DNA of 64,000 nt from Eutreptiella sp. 'Long Island Sound 2002' (GCA_964036045.1 OZ038378.1:55611995-55675994); one strand, 5' to 3'. Positions 22,606-35,122 are shown, counted from the stretch's first letter. A program made the numbers and translations. The notes: generated by a model from the letters alone, not told the origin.

Positions 22606-22739
22606 GAGAAAACACGAGTATGTAACACAGCAATGGGACAAAGAAAGAGACCAGAAACACTAGGAGCAGGTTGTGGAGTTGCAATGGGGTAAATGCTGGG
22701 CTTCCATGCGGACGAGCTAGTTTCTTTTTTTGTGGACCT

Positions 22740-24420
22740 TGCATCAAAGCCATCATGGCAAATCATTTTGGAACTAAAGGATCTAAGAGACTTCCCGGAC
22801 TTTGGTGTTTTCCCTCATCGAAGGTGGGCAACCCCTGATGGTTGTTGAGGATACTTTTCCAAATTTCAGGGCATTTACTCCAGTCGGTGGTCCCGTTTGC
22901 CGAACCAACCAGGCTAAACACTATCACTTCCCTACCATCATTGCCAAACAACGGGCTGCAGCTTTGCGTCTTTTGAATGATGATGTGACGCGCGGTGGTT
23001 GCCTGGGATTTGGTTTCGATGAGGCCACAAATTGATGGGTCCGTAATCCGGTGAACATTATTGTGAGCATGTTTGCTACACCACAACTGCATTCTGTGGT
23101 CGCGGAGAGGCAATCAATAGCTTGTTAGTTACTCCTGGAAGCATGGGAGCAACTAAGCTGGGTTTCCCACGGGAACCTGTAGGGGTTGTTCTGGTAGACA
23201 AAGCTTGTCGAAGACCTTTAAGGTCCATTTGGCACGTTTTTTTTGCAACGCACAACTGCGCACTTCTAGGCTAATTCTGCTAATAGGTCTGGTGCAACCA
23301 TCCTAGAGCACAAGGAATCGGCAGGCAAGCATAATTGGATGCGGTGCATACATTTTTGACTGTCGGGGTGCTCACCAAGCGCAACGCAGTGAGAGACGTA
23401 TTGATTTGATTGCTGAAAGTGTTTGTGATCACATGGACACACGGTGGTTTTGGTCCATGGACTTTGCAACACACCATGGCAACTATCTACGTGGGGAGTA
23501 ACATTGGCTCAAGCAAGAGGCTCAAGGTCACAAAAGGAAAAGGGTAAACGAAAAAGATGAGAGTGCTGAAGTTATGCAATTGCCCACGGTGCTTCCATAG
23601 GTCATGCATGTGGTACAAAAAAAGTGCATGCTTCTGCATTTGTCTCTAATGTTCTACACGGGTATGGGCGATCCCATTTCCAAGTTCAGTGCAAAGATTC
23701 AAACAGACATCATCCCCAAAGGCACTGGAGATGGGGAAAGGCGTCCTATTGCCCATGGGCTATACGCGCGAGTGCTTCATCGAGAGGCAAAGGCAGAAAT
23801 TTTCGTCGAAGACGTAGCTGAGGTCCTTGGTGTATATGCTCCCTTTGACTTATAGAAATAGTCTGCCGTGCGCGAGTTTTGTTTTCGTTTGCTGCAACAG
23901 GTAGGACAGAGGGTGTTGGCCACGGTGGAGAAGTACAAGTGCAACCAATTATCAATAATCCATCAAGTGCGTGATTTAAACCCTTTTCAGTGTGATTCCA
24001 TGCCTCATGATATTAGCTACGGTGATTTCTTGTTCCGTGACCACACAACCTTTCGAAAAGAGTAGTCCTTTGAGGAGTGGGCGTTTTACTGGAAGCCAGA
24101 GATGTGCATCAAAGAGGGTTTCGAGCCGTTGAAAGGGTGAGGGAATGTGGCCGAGTTCAAAGGGTTTTTTTCGGGGTTCCCACAAGATACCACGAACGCT
24201 CTTACGCTACCAGTGACGGAAATTATATCGCGAGGAGGGTTTCCGGATTTGAATGCTTTGCTGGCGCCACAGCATGTTTACATGGATCAAGAAAATCAAA
24301 TTAGCTACTTTGTTTGCATGTATAATGAGCTATTCGTCTTTATATGGGGCAGAGCAACTAGCTCATTATCTAATGTCCCGGTTAGGGAGGAATCTGCTAA
24401 GAATGGTACCCAATCTTAAG
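22740..24420 (+). pseudogene. hAT-like transposase remnant
   Basis: hAT transposases cut and paste DNA using an RNase H-like fold. The clearest part (22,802-23,110) reads SLIEGGQPLMVVEDTFPNF, then LGFGFDEATN, a TGA, and WVRNPVNIIVSMFATPQLHS. This fits the DUF659-type hAT core, which has a first catalytic Asp before a TN pair and a following N-x-x-V strand. Further pieces at 23,280-23,510 (SGATILEHKESAGKHNWMRC and a TRWFWSMDF segment in another frame) suit the next core strand and helix. Later open pieces (23,604-23,855; 23,868-24,065; 24,147-24,419) are less certain. Stops and frameshifts are frequent. The CGGBP1-like finger in gene A (15,430-15,590) could be the matching N-terminus of the same family. 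Confidence 0.5.
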
Positions 24421-24424
24421 CATA

Positions 24425-26380
24425 GCCTAAGGGTTCAGCACAACGCTATGCAAAACTAAAAAGCATAAAAAGAAAAAAACCCTAATATTTTGAGATACTA
24501 CATGTAAACAAAATCTTATAACACACACAGTGAAAGTGCAAGTCAACATCTCCACATTCAGGTAGACGTCCACCAAGCCGCTATATAGGGCCACAATTTG
24601 CCGCTGCATGGTGGCCAATCTTTGCTTCCACACATTGAACATCCAAGCGGCAATATTTTCACACACCTAAAGACAAAGACAATGACACTTGCAGTATCAC
24701 AAGTATCACATAACGCTGCAATAGACACAACAAAAAAAGCAAAGAAGACCTAAACGGAAAACTAGCACCTCACAACGCCATGTTCAAGCCGTAACATCAA
24801 CATAGATTTAAAACCTACAAATCTATGAAAACATCCTACAAAATTTAAGGGAATCAACTTTCAGAGTAACTCAAAACAGGCGACAAAGCCAAAATGTAGG
24901 ACATCGCGACTTGGGACGCGGGCACACACACATACATCCTATACTGGCAACAAAAAGCTGAATCTAAACACCCAAACAATCAAAATTTAGATACACAGCT
25001 AAAACTAGAGCAATTGCGCACACATCTATCTTAATGCTGATCTCAAAATTCGAAAATGGCCTATTTTTGACGTCTTTATTACACTCCCGTCACAGTATTT
25101 GATGTTGGTTCCAAAAGAATGAGGTCCACAAGTCCAGGGAGTGTATGATGAACAAGCCAAAAACAATGAGGTAACGCAAAGTGTGAACGGACCACGTCAA
25201 CAGATGTCATATTCGAAGTGGTTTTCGACTTCAGTACTTCATCGGCATCAGAGGCTTAACGGAAATGGAGTATTTTAGATGAACTTATTGCAGGTATTAC
25301 TACGAAAGTCCAACTGACATGCAAGATGCATGTACCAAAAAAAAACCATAGACACCTAGAAAGTGTGTGCAAAAGAATTGATTTGACATAAGAAAAAGGA
25401 AATATATGTACAACTATGCCATTGTCATGCAACACAATGTCAGTGCATCAACTGACCTACAAAACGAAACATAACCTCAGCAAAAATTCAGTCACAATGA
25501 AACACAAACTCAATATAAAAACCTTGCAAGAGGTCCACACACACTCTGCGAGAAGATTCTCGCGGCACATTGCACAACAAGTCCCAATGAGAACATGGGG
25601 AGAAAGAATGATATGCCTAGGCCAACCACAATGAAAGTGCAGGGCCACACATATATGGGGTATAGGGTATCTCTCAACTGGATGTGGTCCCTAAGTCTCA
25701 AATCTACGCGAACCGACTGTAATCCCATATGCTAGTTCTGCAACACCGTGCATGGGCATTTTCACTCGGACAGTCAAAGTATCACTAAGACCACATAGAC
25801 TAGGGAAGGTTTACCGTGTAAAAGTCTTACAGTCATTCCCAGTGCTACATACGGCACAGCGTATACTGTACCACCTGGTTTAGGGGCATATTAATAGATA
25901 ACAAGCACACCGTATCACTGCAGCTGCATCCATGGTTGGCACATAAAAAAAGGAGGTAGAATGCAGTAAAAGTTTCTAAAGTCTGCATCTCCGACCTTCT
26001 AAAAATCCAAAAATCTGTCCTGCACCCAGTTAGGAGTTATAAGTATGTATTGAGGCATATCCCGGCACGCTAGGACCTTGTCAGCTAGTTCCTCATCCAT
26101 TTGAACTCAAAAATAACCCAAATTCGACCAAACAGAGCAAACACGAAGGACATTAACAGCCAAAGAGTCCGGTAGAGGGCCTGAGAGTTAAATGGTGCGA
26201 AATAACCACTAATTATGTACGTAATCGAGCAATGGATCACAAAATCGAGGTCATTTCACTATCAATCGACCACATTCGGCTAACGTCAGATCATGGTAGA
26301 AGTGCACAGATTCGATGCAAATTGATCAAATTCATAACAAGCGGAATCAGCGTGCGCAGCATGTGTCATCAGTCATTCAT
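24425..26380. other. No gene seen; A/T-rich
   Basis: About 2 kb of A/T-rich sequence with only short scattered open frames and no domain, tandem array or paired repeat that I can see. It could include the 3' untranslated region or LTR of retroelement G1, which ends at 27,473, but no matching second copy lies in the window. Confidence 0.5.
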
Positions 26381-26384
26381 GACA

Positions 26385-26790
26385 TGAATGGGGGCAATGG
26401 GGGGAATCATGCATGATGTCATGATGGATCCTCCATCAGCATGTGAATATCAGATTCCGGCCGAAAATGGCAAAATGACAGAAGAGTAATCAAATACAGA
26501 CCCCACCCTTGGTACCTCTGAAGACAATGGTACAGGTCGTTTTCCGATCTGAGATGGTGGCATGATGGTCAATTTCTGGATCATGAGTCGTCAAGAATGT
26601 CATGTTGCATGATGGATGAATGGAAGATCATGGTCGATCATGACCAATGATGGACAGATGATGGACAACCAACACTGAGACCTAAATGAGCGAAATGTCT
26701 GACATCTGAGTGATGATGACCATGATGCATGATGATGATGGGATGATCATGCATGATTCAGATGGGGGTCATCATGTGAAATGTACAGAG
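26385..26790. repeat. CATGATGG-rich simple-sequence region
   Basis: ATGATG, CATGATGGATGA and similar words dominate, with the densest stretch at 26,575-26,800. It is non-coding. Confidence 0.7.
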
Positions 26791-27014
26791 GTCATGATGG
26801 ATGATCCTGAGATCGTCCTGGATGAACCCAAATCCGCCTCAACCCCCTTCCAGAACTCGTTCACGACAACTCATCACCGCCCGGCCAGGTCAAGAGCAAT
26901 GGTGCACCATAAGTGAAGGAGGTCGCTTGCAAGGTCAGGAAGGATCTGGATCAATGCGAAAGCAAGACGAGATCCGTCAGCACATCCGTGGGAGAATGGC
27001 GCCGTACAGTGGCG

Positions 27015-27095
27015 TCGCTTCGCTTTGGTCCAGTGGGCTACCACATGCGTCTGTGTTTTGTGTTCGCAGGTTCGAGCCCACAAGAGTACAGGAGA
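27015..27095 (+). other. tRNA-like unit with pol III A and B boxes (SINE head?)
   Basis: TGGTCCAGTGGG (27,026-27,037) fits an A box and GGTTCGAGCCC (27,069-27,079) fits the B box consensus, at tRNA-like spacing. No cloverleaf with a clean acceptor stem can be drawn, so it is not a functional tRNA gene. A tRNA-derived SINE or pseudo-tRNA is the likely identity. Confidence 0.45.
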
Positions 27096-27344
27096 ATTCA
27101 AAGCAAGCGCGCACAGATGACGAGTGATGGAGCACCGAAGGCAGAAGTACTGGGCTGAGACCATGTCAGGCGCATATGAACAGGCGCTGAAGACACGTTT
27201 TGCCGTTCCATCTCCTCCGATCTGGACAGATTCGAGACAGACATTCACAACATTCGACAGAAAGGGAAGGTTAATATATGAATGAGGGACCAAACAGTGC
27301 AAAAGAGTTCCCTCGGGCTGGCTCGGAGCCATTGACGGAGTCGG

Positions 27345-27415
27345 CCTGGTAAGGGTTCGAACCTACACTCTTGGGCCTGTGCGACGAGTGCCATTACCCC
27401 TCGACTACGACTGAG
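27345..27415 (-). other. tRNA-like unit with pol III A and B boxes, minus strand
   Basis: On the minus strand TAGTCGAGGGG (27,397-27,407) fits an A box and GGTTCGAACCC (27,353-27,363) a B box. It is opposed to the unit at 27,015. The acceptor ends do not pair. A SINE or tRNA pseudogene is more likely than a tRNA. Confidence 0.45.
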
Positions 27416-27472
27416 ATGAGGTCATTTCAGGGTCATCCTTGTTTGATCCGTCACGATCTGCTCGTAATCTCC

Positions 27473-28812
27473 TCATGATGCAAGCAAATGCTTGGTACTC
27501 TTGGGCAGGAGGTCATGGGATCTACAGTAATTCCTACACCATTTGTTGTAGACAGTGAGGAAGCTCTCCCCTTGTTCCCATTTGTCGTACTTGGGATGAT
27601 GGAAGGGTTTTTCTCACCGAACCAGGAACTCAATGTCGTCTGGATCGCGTGAGCCTGGCTCCGGGCGATGCCGAAAGATCCGGTCGACGAGGTAGTCATC
27701 TTCCTGGGCGTTATCCTCAGCCGACAGCTTCTCATGGGTGTAGCTCAGGTCGACATGGTGGCCAGTGAGGTCTGCCAGTCGATGCTTGAGCTGACAGCTG
27801 TGGGCGGCCTTGGTTGGGCCTCTGTTGGTGGAGATGTCGTAGGTGTTCAGCCCAGTTCTCCTCTGCAGGACTTCCCGTCCACCAGGAGTTGATCTTGTGG
27901 ATTCCCACGGGGCGGGGGCGCAGTAGTCTCCGTTTTTGTAGATGGGGCCCGGCTGTGTATAATCCCTGCGGTCATCAGCGGCGGTGTGCCCTCGTCGGAG
28001 GGAGTCTGACAGGAGGCGATGCAGCTCCTTCTGCTTGGCGACAAACTCCTCAGCATCGAGGGCCATTCCTGGCTGGTGCCAGGGGAGTTGGGTGCTGGTC
28101 AAATCCCTGCCGAAAACGGCAAAGTGGGGGCTTACACCACTGGGGCCAGGGAGCTCATGGTAGGCCTGAAGAGCCCGAGAGAGTCCCTCCTACCACTTCA
28201 CCTTGTTCTCTCGATGTAGCTTCACAAGCCTGTCGAACAGTTGCCTGCCGGCGTTCTCCGCTCGTCCATTACTCCTGGAAAGGTAGGCCACGGACTCTGC
28301 CTTGTGTACCCCTTGTAGATGGCAGAATGCCTTGAACCAGCAGCTCACGAAGGCGCTGCCTTTGTCGGATAGTAGTTCACGCATAAGTCCAAACACTGTA
28401 AACCAGTTGCGGCAGAGCAACTCGGCGGCTTCCTGACCAGTCAACCCCTCCTTCGTGGTGGGGTGGGCCACTATGTAGCCCAAGTGTCGGTCCAGGCACA
28501 ATAGGACGGCGTCGAAGGGGGTGGAGGTAGGTCCTTTGGTGCCAAGGTCCTTCACTGTCAGGGCAGGCATGGAGAACACATCGATGCAGACCAACTCAAA
28601 GGGGTGCTCAAGAATGGGGTAGAATTGTGAGCTGCCTGGAGCGTTGTAGTTGGCTGCGTTCTAGGCTTGACACACGCTGCACACTTTCTTGCAAATGTCC
28701 CTCAATTGGGGGATAGCGAGCCGCGCTTCAAGGGACTGTCAACGTTTTGTGGCTCTGGCGTGCAAGGTGGTGGTCTTGTGCCATTGTGACACCAGTCGCT
28801 CGGACATGTCCC
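27473..28812 (-). pseudogene. G1 integrase and chromodomain
   Basis: Integrase inserts the cDNA, and a C-terminal chromodomain can steer it to marked chromatin. In one frame with stops, the order is as follows. HKTTTLHA and CKKVCSVCQ form the HHCC zinc finger. IDVF and LLSDKGSAFVS supply the catalytic aspartates. SNGRAENAGRQ supplies the glutamate. PTSGVSPH-type and FGRDL segments come next, then a chromodomain (YLVDRIFRHRPEP ... IEFLVR). The chromodomain tryptophan codon after FLVR is TGA at 27,614, and the domain goes on with HHPKYDKWEQGESFL. Stops at 28,739, 28,661, 28,190 and 27,614 interrupt it. The final stop is at 27,473. All catalytic residues seen are kept, so the decay is by nonsense changes. 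Confidence 0.8.
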
Positions 28813-29902
28813 TGGGCACGAGTAGACGGCCGGCCTTAAAGATCTTGTCCCGATGTACAGGAACATCCTTGGGCCACCGGTCGTCCTCTCCCTCCCCCCC
28901 ATCAGGAGCGCTGGTGATCACACGGAACAGACCACCAAAGTCAGGGCATTTGGCATAGGTCAGCCCCAAATCCTGCGTCCGGACATCATTGTCGGCTGTG
29001 AAGACAGGAGGGATGGGCGGTGCCGACGGTCGAGCAATGGGGGAGACAGAGGCAGCCACAGAGCGAATCATGTGCGCTGTGGGAGCTCGCTTGCTCTCAA
29101 CCACGAAGCACTTGACCTCGGGGTCGATGATCCCCTCTTCCCACTGCCTTTCGGAGGCAATTAGTCATTTAGCCAGGTGCGTTACCTTTGCATCCCCCTG
29201 CACCCGGCCATCCTGGAGGGCGCGCGCAGCGGGGTACACCAAGCGACTCAGCACATCAACAATGGTGTTGTCCTTCCCAGGGACATACACGACGCTGACA
29301 TCGAACTTGCTGAATGTCTTGTGCCAACGGGCAACACGGGCGGCTGGTCCAGAGGGGGTGTCGACACACTCCGTGTGCCAATTCGTCAAGGATTGATGGT
29401 CCGTGCAGACACAGGCAGGCTGCTACCCAATGTGGGCAGCCCACTTGCGCAGGGCGCTCACGATTGCGTAGGCCTGCTTGGTCCGAGGGGTCCATGACTT
29501 CCTTTGGTAGGGGGTAAGGACACGGAACCAAAATGCGACTGGGTAATGCTTCCCCTTTTCGTCAGTTTATTCCAAAACAGCACCCATGGCGTAGTCGCTG
29601 GCGTCCGTCCGGATGACGAAGCGCTTGTCCGGGTTCACCAGAAAGAGGGCAAGGGCCTTGAGCAGCTCTCGCTTGAGATCTTCGAAGGCGGAGTCCGGTT
29701 CCGGAGTCCAATGCAGGGGGTGATTAGAGCCTTTGCTCGCTTCTGACTTGAGGAGTTGGAGCATGGAGTAAAGGGGGGCGGCATGGTGGGCGTAGAGACG
29801 AACGAATTCCTGGTAGGAATTGGCAGATCGGAGGAACGCCCTGAGTTCCGAGACTGTGCGGGGCTTGTCCAACCTCTCTAGGCACGCGATCTTCCAAGGG
29901 AT
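28813..29902 (-). repeat. 1,090-bp direct repeat X1, left copy (G1 RNase H region)
   Basis: This stretch equals 35,123-36,212 at a constant offset of 6,310 with no net indel and about 94% identity by hand count. It encodes the end of RT and RNase H: TVSELRAFLRSANSYQEFVR, then RTDASDYAMGAVLE, TDHQSLTNWHTE and YVPGKDNTIVDVLSR. Stops at 29,423 (TAG) and 29,165 (TGA) are shared with the right copy. The TAA at 29,567 is private, since the right copy keeps CAA there. It adjoins el1 exactly at 29,902. Confidence 0.9.
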
Positions 29903-29929
29903 GGCACAAGGCACCACGCACGCACCAGG

Positions 29930-31340
29930 GGGGGGGGGGGCAGGCGGCGAGAACCGCCGACGAGCAGAGAAAAGGAAAAACAGAGGACCGAGCAGCACAA
30001 ACGAAAACCGCGAGACACAAAGGGAGGGGGGCAGCAAGCACCAGGAAGCAGCCAACGGCCAGGCGGGAAACACAAAAGACACGAGAGCGCACCGAGAGCA
30101 GAGAAATGAGAGGCCAACAAAACAAACAGCACGCAGCGCCAAGGCCCAGGGCACCCGGGGCCAGAAACCAGAGAAAGCCAGAGACAACGGGGGCGCGCAA
30201 CGAGAAAAAAAAACGGAGCACAAAGCGGCAGCGAGAAAAACAGCGAGACACAAAAGGGGGGGGGGGGGGGGGGGGGGCAGCAACCACCAGGGAGCAGCCA
30301 ACGGCCAGGCGGGAACCACAAAAGAGGCGAGAGCGCACACAGAGGCGAGGAGCGGCAGGCCATCAAAATAAACAGCACACAGCGCCAAGGCCCCGGGCAC
30401 CCGGGGCCGGAAACCAGAGGAAGCGAGAGACAACCGGGGCGCGCAACGAGAAAGAAAAAAAAAGAATGAAAAAACAAAAACGGAGAACAGGGCGGCAGCG
30501 AGAAAAACAACGAGACACAAAAGGGGGGGGGGGGGGCAGCAAACACCAGGGAGCCGCCAACAGCCAAGCGGGAACCACAAAAGAGGCGAGAGAACACGGA
30601 GAGCCAGGAGCGGGAGGCCAACAAAACAAACAGCACACAGCGCCAAGGCCCCGGGCACCCGGGGCCGGAAACCAGCAAAAGCGAGAGACAACGGGGGCGC
30701 GCAACGAGAAAGAGAAAAAAAAAACTGAACACAAAGCGGCAGCCAGAAAACCAGCGAGACATAAAAGGGGGGGGGGGAGCCACCACCAAGGAGCAGCCAA
30801 CGGCCAGGCGGGAACCACAAAAGAGGCGGGAGCGCACGGAGAGCCGAGGAGCGGGAGGCCAACAAAGCAAACAGCACACAGCGCCTAGGCCCAGGGCACC
30901 CAGGGCCGGAAACCAGAGAAAGCCAGAGACAACAGGCCGCGCAACGAGAAAAAAAAACGGAGCACAAAGCGGCAGCGAGAAAAACAGCGAGACACAAAAG
31001 AGAGGGGGGGGGGGGGGGGCAACCACCAGGGAGCAGCCAACAGCCAGGCGGGAACCACAAAAGAGGCCAGAGTGCACAGAGAGCCGAGGAGCGGGAGGCC
31101 AACAAAACAAACAGCACAAAGTTCCAAGGCCCAGGGCCACCGGGGCCGGAAACGACAGAAAGCCAGAGACAACGGGGGCGCACGACGGAGGACAAAAAAA
31201 AACAAAAAAAAACGAGCCGGGGGGGGAGGAGGAAAGAAAAACAAGGCCCCAAGGCCCAAGGCACCCGGGGCCGGAAACCAAAGAAAGAAAGAGACAAGGG
31301 GGGCGCACGGAAAACGGGACAGCAGGAAGAAAAAAAAAGG
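29930..31340. repeat. ~235-bp tandem repeat with G-runs, about six copies
   Basis: G-runs at about 30,013, 30,247, 30,522, 30,767 and 31,003 mark units of roughly 235 bp; one unit is 276 bp through an insert. Each contains CACCAGGGAGCAGCCAACGG, CCGGGCACCCGGGGCCGGAA and an A-rich end. Long minus-strand open frames through it are an effect of composition. Confidence 0.85.
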
Positions 31341-31865
31341 GGGGGGTGGAGGCAACCAAAGAACCACAAAAGGGGGAACCCCAGCCCGGAGGGAGCCCAG
31401 CAAAGAAGATTGACAAAGCGGCCAGCGGAAAAGGTGAGGCGCAGCAAGACGCGCCCGGAAGGCCGGCCCGCCCGACCCGGCAAGGACGGACGAGCACACG
31501 CACACACGCACGGGACCCGGGCGTGGCGTCCTCCCACCCGCGAGGGGAGGTGACGGCGTCCACACAAAACAGCCCCGGTGCACCGGCCGAGTCCCCTGTC
31601 GAACGACGGACGGTACGGGAAACCGGACGCGTCAGTGACCGGGTCCACACACGCAAACCATCGCAGCCTACGCAGCCCAAGACCGACGCCAGAGGGACCC
31701 GCCAGGGACAACCCCATCGCTGGGCCCCAAAACGGGTAAAACGCGGAGCGAGCCCAGCGCCCCTGCCTCGGCGGGAGCCAGAGGCAGGCACAATGAGCCC
31801 GCTTCCCGGCCGGCCTCCGCGTGCCCCGCGCAGCCACCCAGTAAAGCCGGGGGCGCAAACCCCCG

Positions 31866-32093
31866 GGGTGGGGAACGGCACCATGGCGTCGAGAAAGCCG
31901 ACCGGAGCACCGAGAGGGACCGGACCGGACGAGGAGCAGCGCACCACGCGGGGCCACCAGGCACGCCAGAGAGGCACGCCGCTGGCCACAACGAAGGCAC
32001 AAGGACAGGTGCCCAGCAACAACGGCCACCGGGTGCCGCAAACCCGGGCAGCGAGCACAACACGCAACGAACCACGGCACCAGAACAGGTGCC
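31866..32093 (+). repeat. Leader segment shared by el1 and el2
   Basis: About 228 bp including AAGCCGACCGGAGCACCGAG and AACGGCCACCGGGTGCCGCA matches 38,573-38,800 at high identity. In both elements it lies directly upstream of an array of ~63-bp units, but the arrays differ in sequence. Confidence 0.9.
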
Positions 32094-32109
32094 AGGCAAC
32101 ACCAGACCC

Positions 32110-34640
32110 GCACACCACAAACGCCAGCCAGGAGTGGCAGGGTACAAGCAGGGCGCGCACACAGGCACACACACACCCCGGCACCCCAGCAAGGAGTGGC
32201 GGGGCGCAACCCAAACCCGAGCCCAAGCGCACACACCCACACCGCACATCCCAGCCAGGAGTGGCGGGGTACAAGCGGAGCGCGCACACAAACACACACA
32301 AACCCCAACACCCCAACCAGGAGTGGCGGCGCGGAGCCCAGACCCGAGTCGGAGCAAACACACCCACGGCGCACACCCCTGCAAGGGGTGGCGGGGCACA
32401 AGCGGAGCGCGCACACAAACACGCACACCCCAACACCCGAGCCAGGAGTGGCGGGGCGCAGCCGAAACCCGAGCCGAAGCACGCACAGCCCAGCCAGGAG
32501 TGGCGGGGTACAAGCGGAGCGCGCACACAAACACGCACACCCCAACAACCCAGCCAGGAGAGGCGGGGCCCAGCCGAAACCCGAGCCCAAGCACACACGC
32601 CTCCACCGCACGGTCCAGCCAGGAGTGGCAGGGTACAAGCGGAGCGCGCACACAAGCACACACAGAACCCCAACACCCCAGCCAGGAGTGGCGGGGCGCA
32701 GCAAAAAGCCGAGCCCAAGCACACACACCCACACCGCACACCCCAGCCAGGAATGGGGGGGTACAAGCGGAGCGCACACACAAGCACACACACACTCAAA
32801 CACCCAAGCCAGGAGTGGCGGGGCGCAGCCGAAACCCGAAGCCAAGCACACACGCCCACATCGCACACCCCAGCCAGGAGTGGCGGGGTACAAGCGGAGC
32901 GCGCACACAAACACGCACACCCCAACACCCCAGCCAGGAGAGGCGGGGCCCAGCCAAAACCCGAGCCCAAGCACACACGCCCACACCACACACCCCAGCC
33001 AGGAGTGGCAGGGTACAAGCGGAGCGCGCACACAAGCACACAGAGAACCCCAACACCCCAGCCAGGGGTGGCGGGGCGCAGCCAAAACCGGACCCCAAGC
33101 ACAAACACGCACACCGCACACCCCAGCCCGGAGTGGGGGGGTACAAGCGGAGCGCGCACACAAACCCGCACACCCCAACACCCCAGCCAGGAGAGGCGGG
33201 GCCCAGCCAAAACCCGAGCCCAAGCACACACGCCCACACCACACACCCCAGCCAGGAGTGGCAGGGTACAAGCGGAGCGCGCACACAAGCACACACAGAA
33301 CCCCAACACCCCAGCCAGGAGTGGCGGGGCGCAGCCGAAACCCGAGCCCTAGCACAAACACCCACACCGCACACGCCAGCCAGGAGTTGCGGGGCGCAGC
33401 CGAAACCCGAAGCCAAGCACACACGCCCACACCGCACACCCCAGCCAGGAGTGGCAGGGTATAAGCGGAGCGCGCACACAAACACGCACACCCCAACACC
33501 CCAGCCAGGAGTGCCGGGGCAAAGCTGAAACCCGAGCCCAAGCACACACATGCACACCGCACACCCCAGCCAGGAGTGGCGGGGTACAGGTGGAGCGCAC
33601 ACACAAGCACACACACACCCCAACACCCCAGCTAGGAGTGGCGGGGCGCAGCCGAAACCCGTGCCAAATCACACACAGCCACACCGCACACCCCAGCCAG
33701 GAGTGGCGGGGCGCAGCCGAAACCCGAAGCAAAGCACACACGCCCACACCGCACACCCCAGCCAGGAGTGGCGGGGTACAAGCGGAGCGCACACACAAAC
33801 AGGCACACCCCAACACCCTAGCCAGGAGTGGCGGGGCGAAGCTGAAACCCGAGCCCAAACACACACACCCATGCAGCACACCCCAGCCAGGACTGGCGGG
33901 GTACAAGTGGAGCGCGCACATAAACACACGAAAACCCCAACAGCCCAGCCAGGAGTGGCGGGGCGCAGCCGAAACCCGAGTCCAAGCACATACACACACA
34001 CCGCACACCCCAGCCAGGAGTGGCGGGGTACAAGCGGAACGCGCACACAAACACACACACCGCAACAACCCAGCCAGGAGTCCCGGCGCGCAGCCGAAAC
34101 CCGAGCCCAAGCAAACAAAAACCACACCGCACACCCGACCCAGGAGAGGCGTGGTACAAGTGGAGAGCGCACACAAACACACACACACCCCAACAGCCCA
34201 GCCAGGAGTGGCGGGGTGCAGCCGAAACCCGAGCCCAAGCACACACACCCACACCGCACAGCCCAGCCAGGAGTGGCGGGCTACAAGCGGGGTGAGCAAA
34301 CAAGCACGCACACACCCCAACATCCGAGCCAGTAGTGGCGGGGCGCAGCCGTAAACCGAGCCCGAACACACATATGCACACCGCACACCCCAGCCAGGAG
34401 TGGCGGGGTACAAGCGGAGCGGGCACACAAGCACACACACGCCCCAACACCTCAGCCAGGAGTGGCAGGGCGCAGCCGAAACCCGAGCCCAAGCACAGAC
34501 ACCCACACCGCACAGCCCAGCCAGGAGTGGCGGGGTACAAGCAGAGCGCGCACGTCAACACACACACACCCAAACACCCCAGCCAGGAGTGTCGGGGCGC
34601 AGCCGAAACCCCAGCCCAAGCACGACCTAGACCCAAACAC
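32110..34640. repeat. 63-bp minisatellite in 126-bp dimers (el1)
   Basis: The core CCAGCCAGGAGTGGCGGGG recurs every 62-64 bp. Alternate units carry TACAAGCGGAGCGCGCACAC or CGCAGCCGAAACCCGAGCCC, giving a 125-128-bp higher-order period, about twenty dimers. No unit contains a stop in most frames, so open frames of several hundred codons appear on both strands. None is credible as a gene. Confidence 0.95.
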
Positions 34641-35121
34641 AAGCGCCACACAACAGTAGAAAACCCAGTGTCCATAGCCCGGGCACTGAGGCAGCCCGTG
34701 CCATGCAGGTGACCCGGCCAAACGAGATCCGGAGACCGGTGGTAGGGTTGCATCCTAAGGCCTGGGCTGCTTTGGAACTTGAGGCGGAGCGTGCGACACC
34801 CAAGCGCCTCGGAACCCCAGTACCAAGAACATGCATGCATGCCTTGGGAACAGGATACGCCAGGAAGTCCGTTGAACCTTTAGGTTTCCACCCAAAGGAG
34901 GTGACGTGCGCAAGCACAGGGGCTCACCCTCCCGGCAATCAGCACTCCCGTTGTTGCCCAGGGCCGCTTTTTTTGGGGCCAACAGACAGGTCTAGCGGGG
35001 TGTAAGTCGCCTCCCCTCTTCAAGTGCGGAGCCTCTTCCTGTTCGTAACAGCGGCAATGCCAGCGGGAACCATGGAGCGCCTCTCCACGACCGAGTGCAC
35101 CTACCTACCTACCCTACCTCC
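34641..35121 (+). repeat. el1 3' unique region and CTAC-repeat tail
   Basis: Non-coding sequence following the array ends in CCTACCTACCTACC-type repeats (35,099-35,121). It then passes directly into the right X1 copy. el2 and el3 end in the same tail, although their unique 3' sequence differs. Confidence 0.7.
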
Positions 35122-35122
35122 T

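Larger units (their letters stand above)
29903..35122 (+). mobile_element. el1: minisatellite-bearing element with CCTA-type tail
   Basis: This 5,220-bp insertion lies between the two X1 copies. Its order is a ~235-bp tandem repeat (29,930-31,340), unique sequence (31,340-32,105), a 63/126-bp minisatellite (32,110-34,640), unique sequence (34,641-35,097) and a CTAC-repeat tail. The segment 31,866-32,093 matches the 5' start of el2. It encodes no reverse transcriptase. A short-repeat tail plus flanking direct repeats suggest target-primed insertion by enzymes supplied from elsewhere. A tandem segmental duplication is the alternative. Confidence 0.65.

Noticed and set aside
27345-27415. A functional tRNA gene
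   Set aside because: Pol III boxes are present but acceptor and anticodon stems cannot be paired.
31346-33528. Plus-strand frames of 422-668 codons across el1
   Set aside because: Same artefact: low-complexity, repeat-encoded, open in several frames at once.
29567-33616. Uninterrupted minus-strand frame of 1,349 codons, and a companion of 1,143 codons
   Set aside because: All but its last ~115 codons are translated minisatellite and G-run repeat. Long frames are open at once on both strands because the monomer is 63 bp and lacks stops. Only the end is genuine RT/RNase H sequence.
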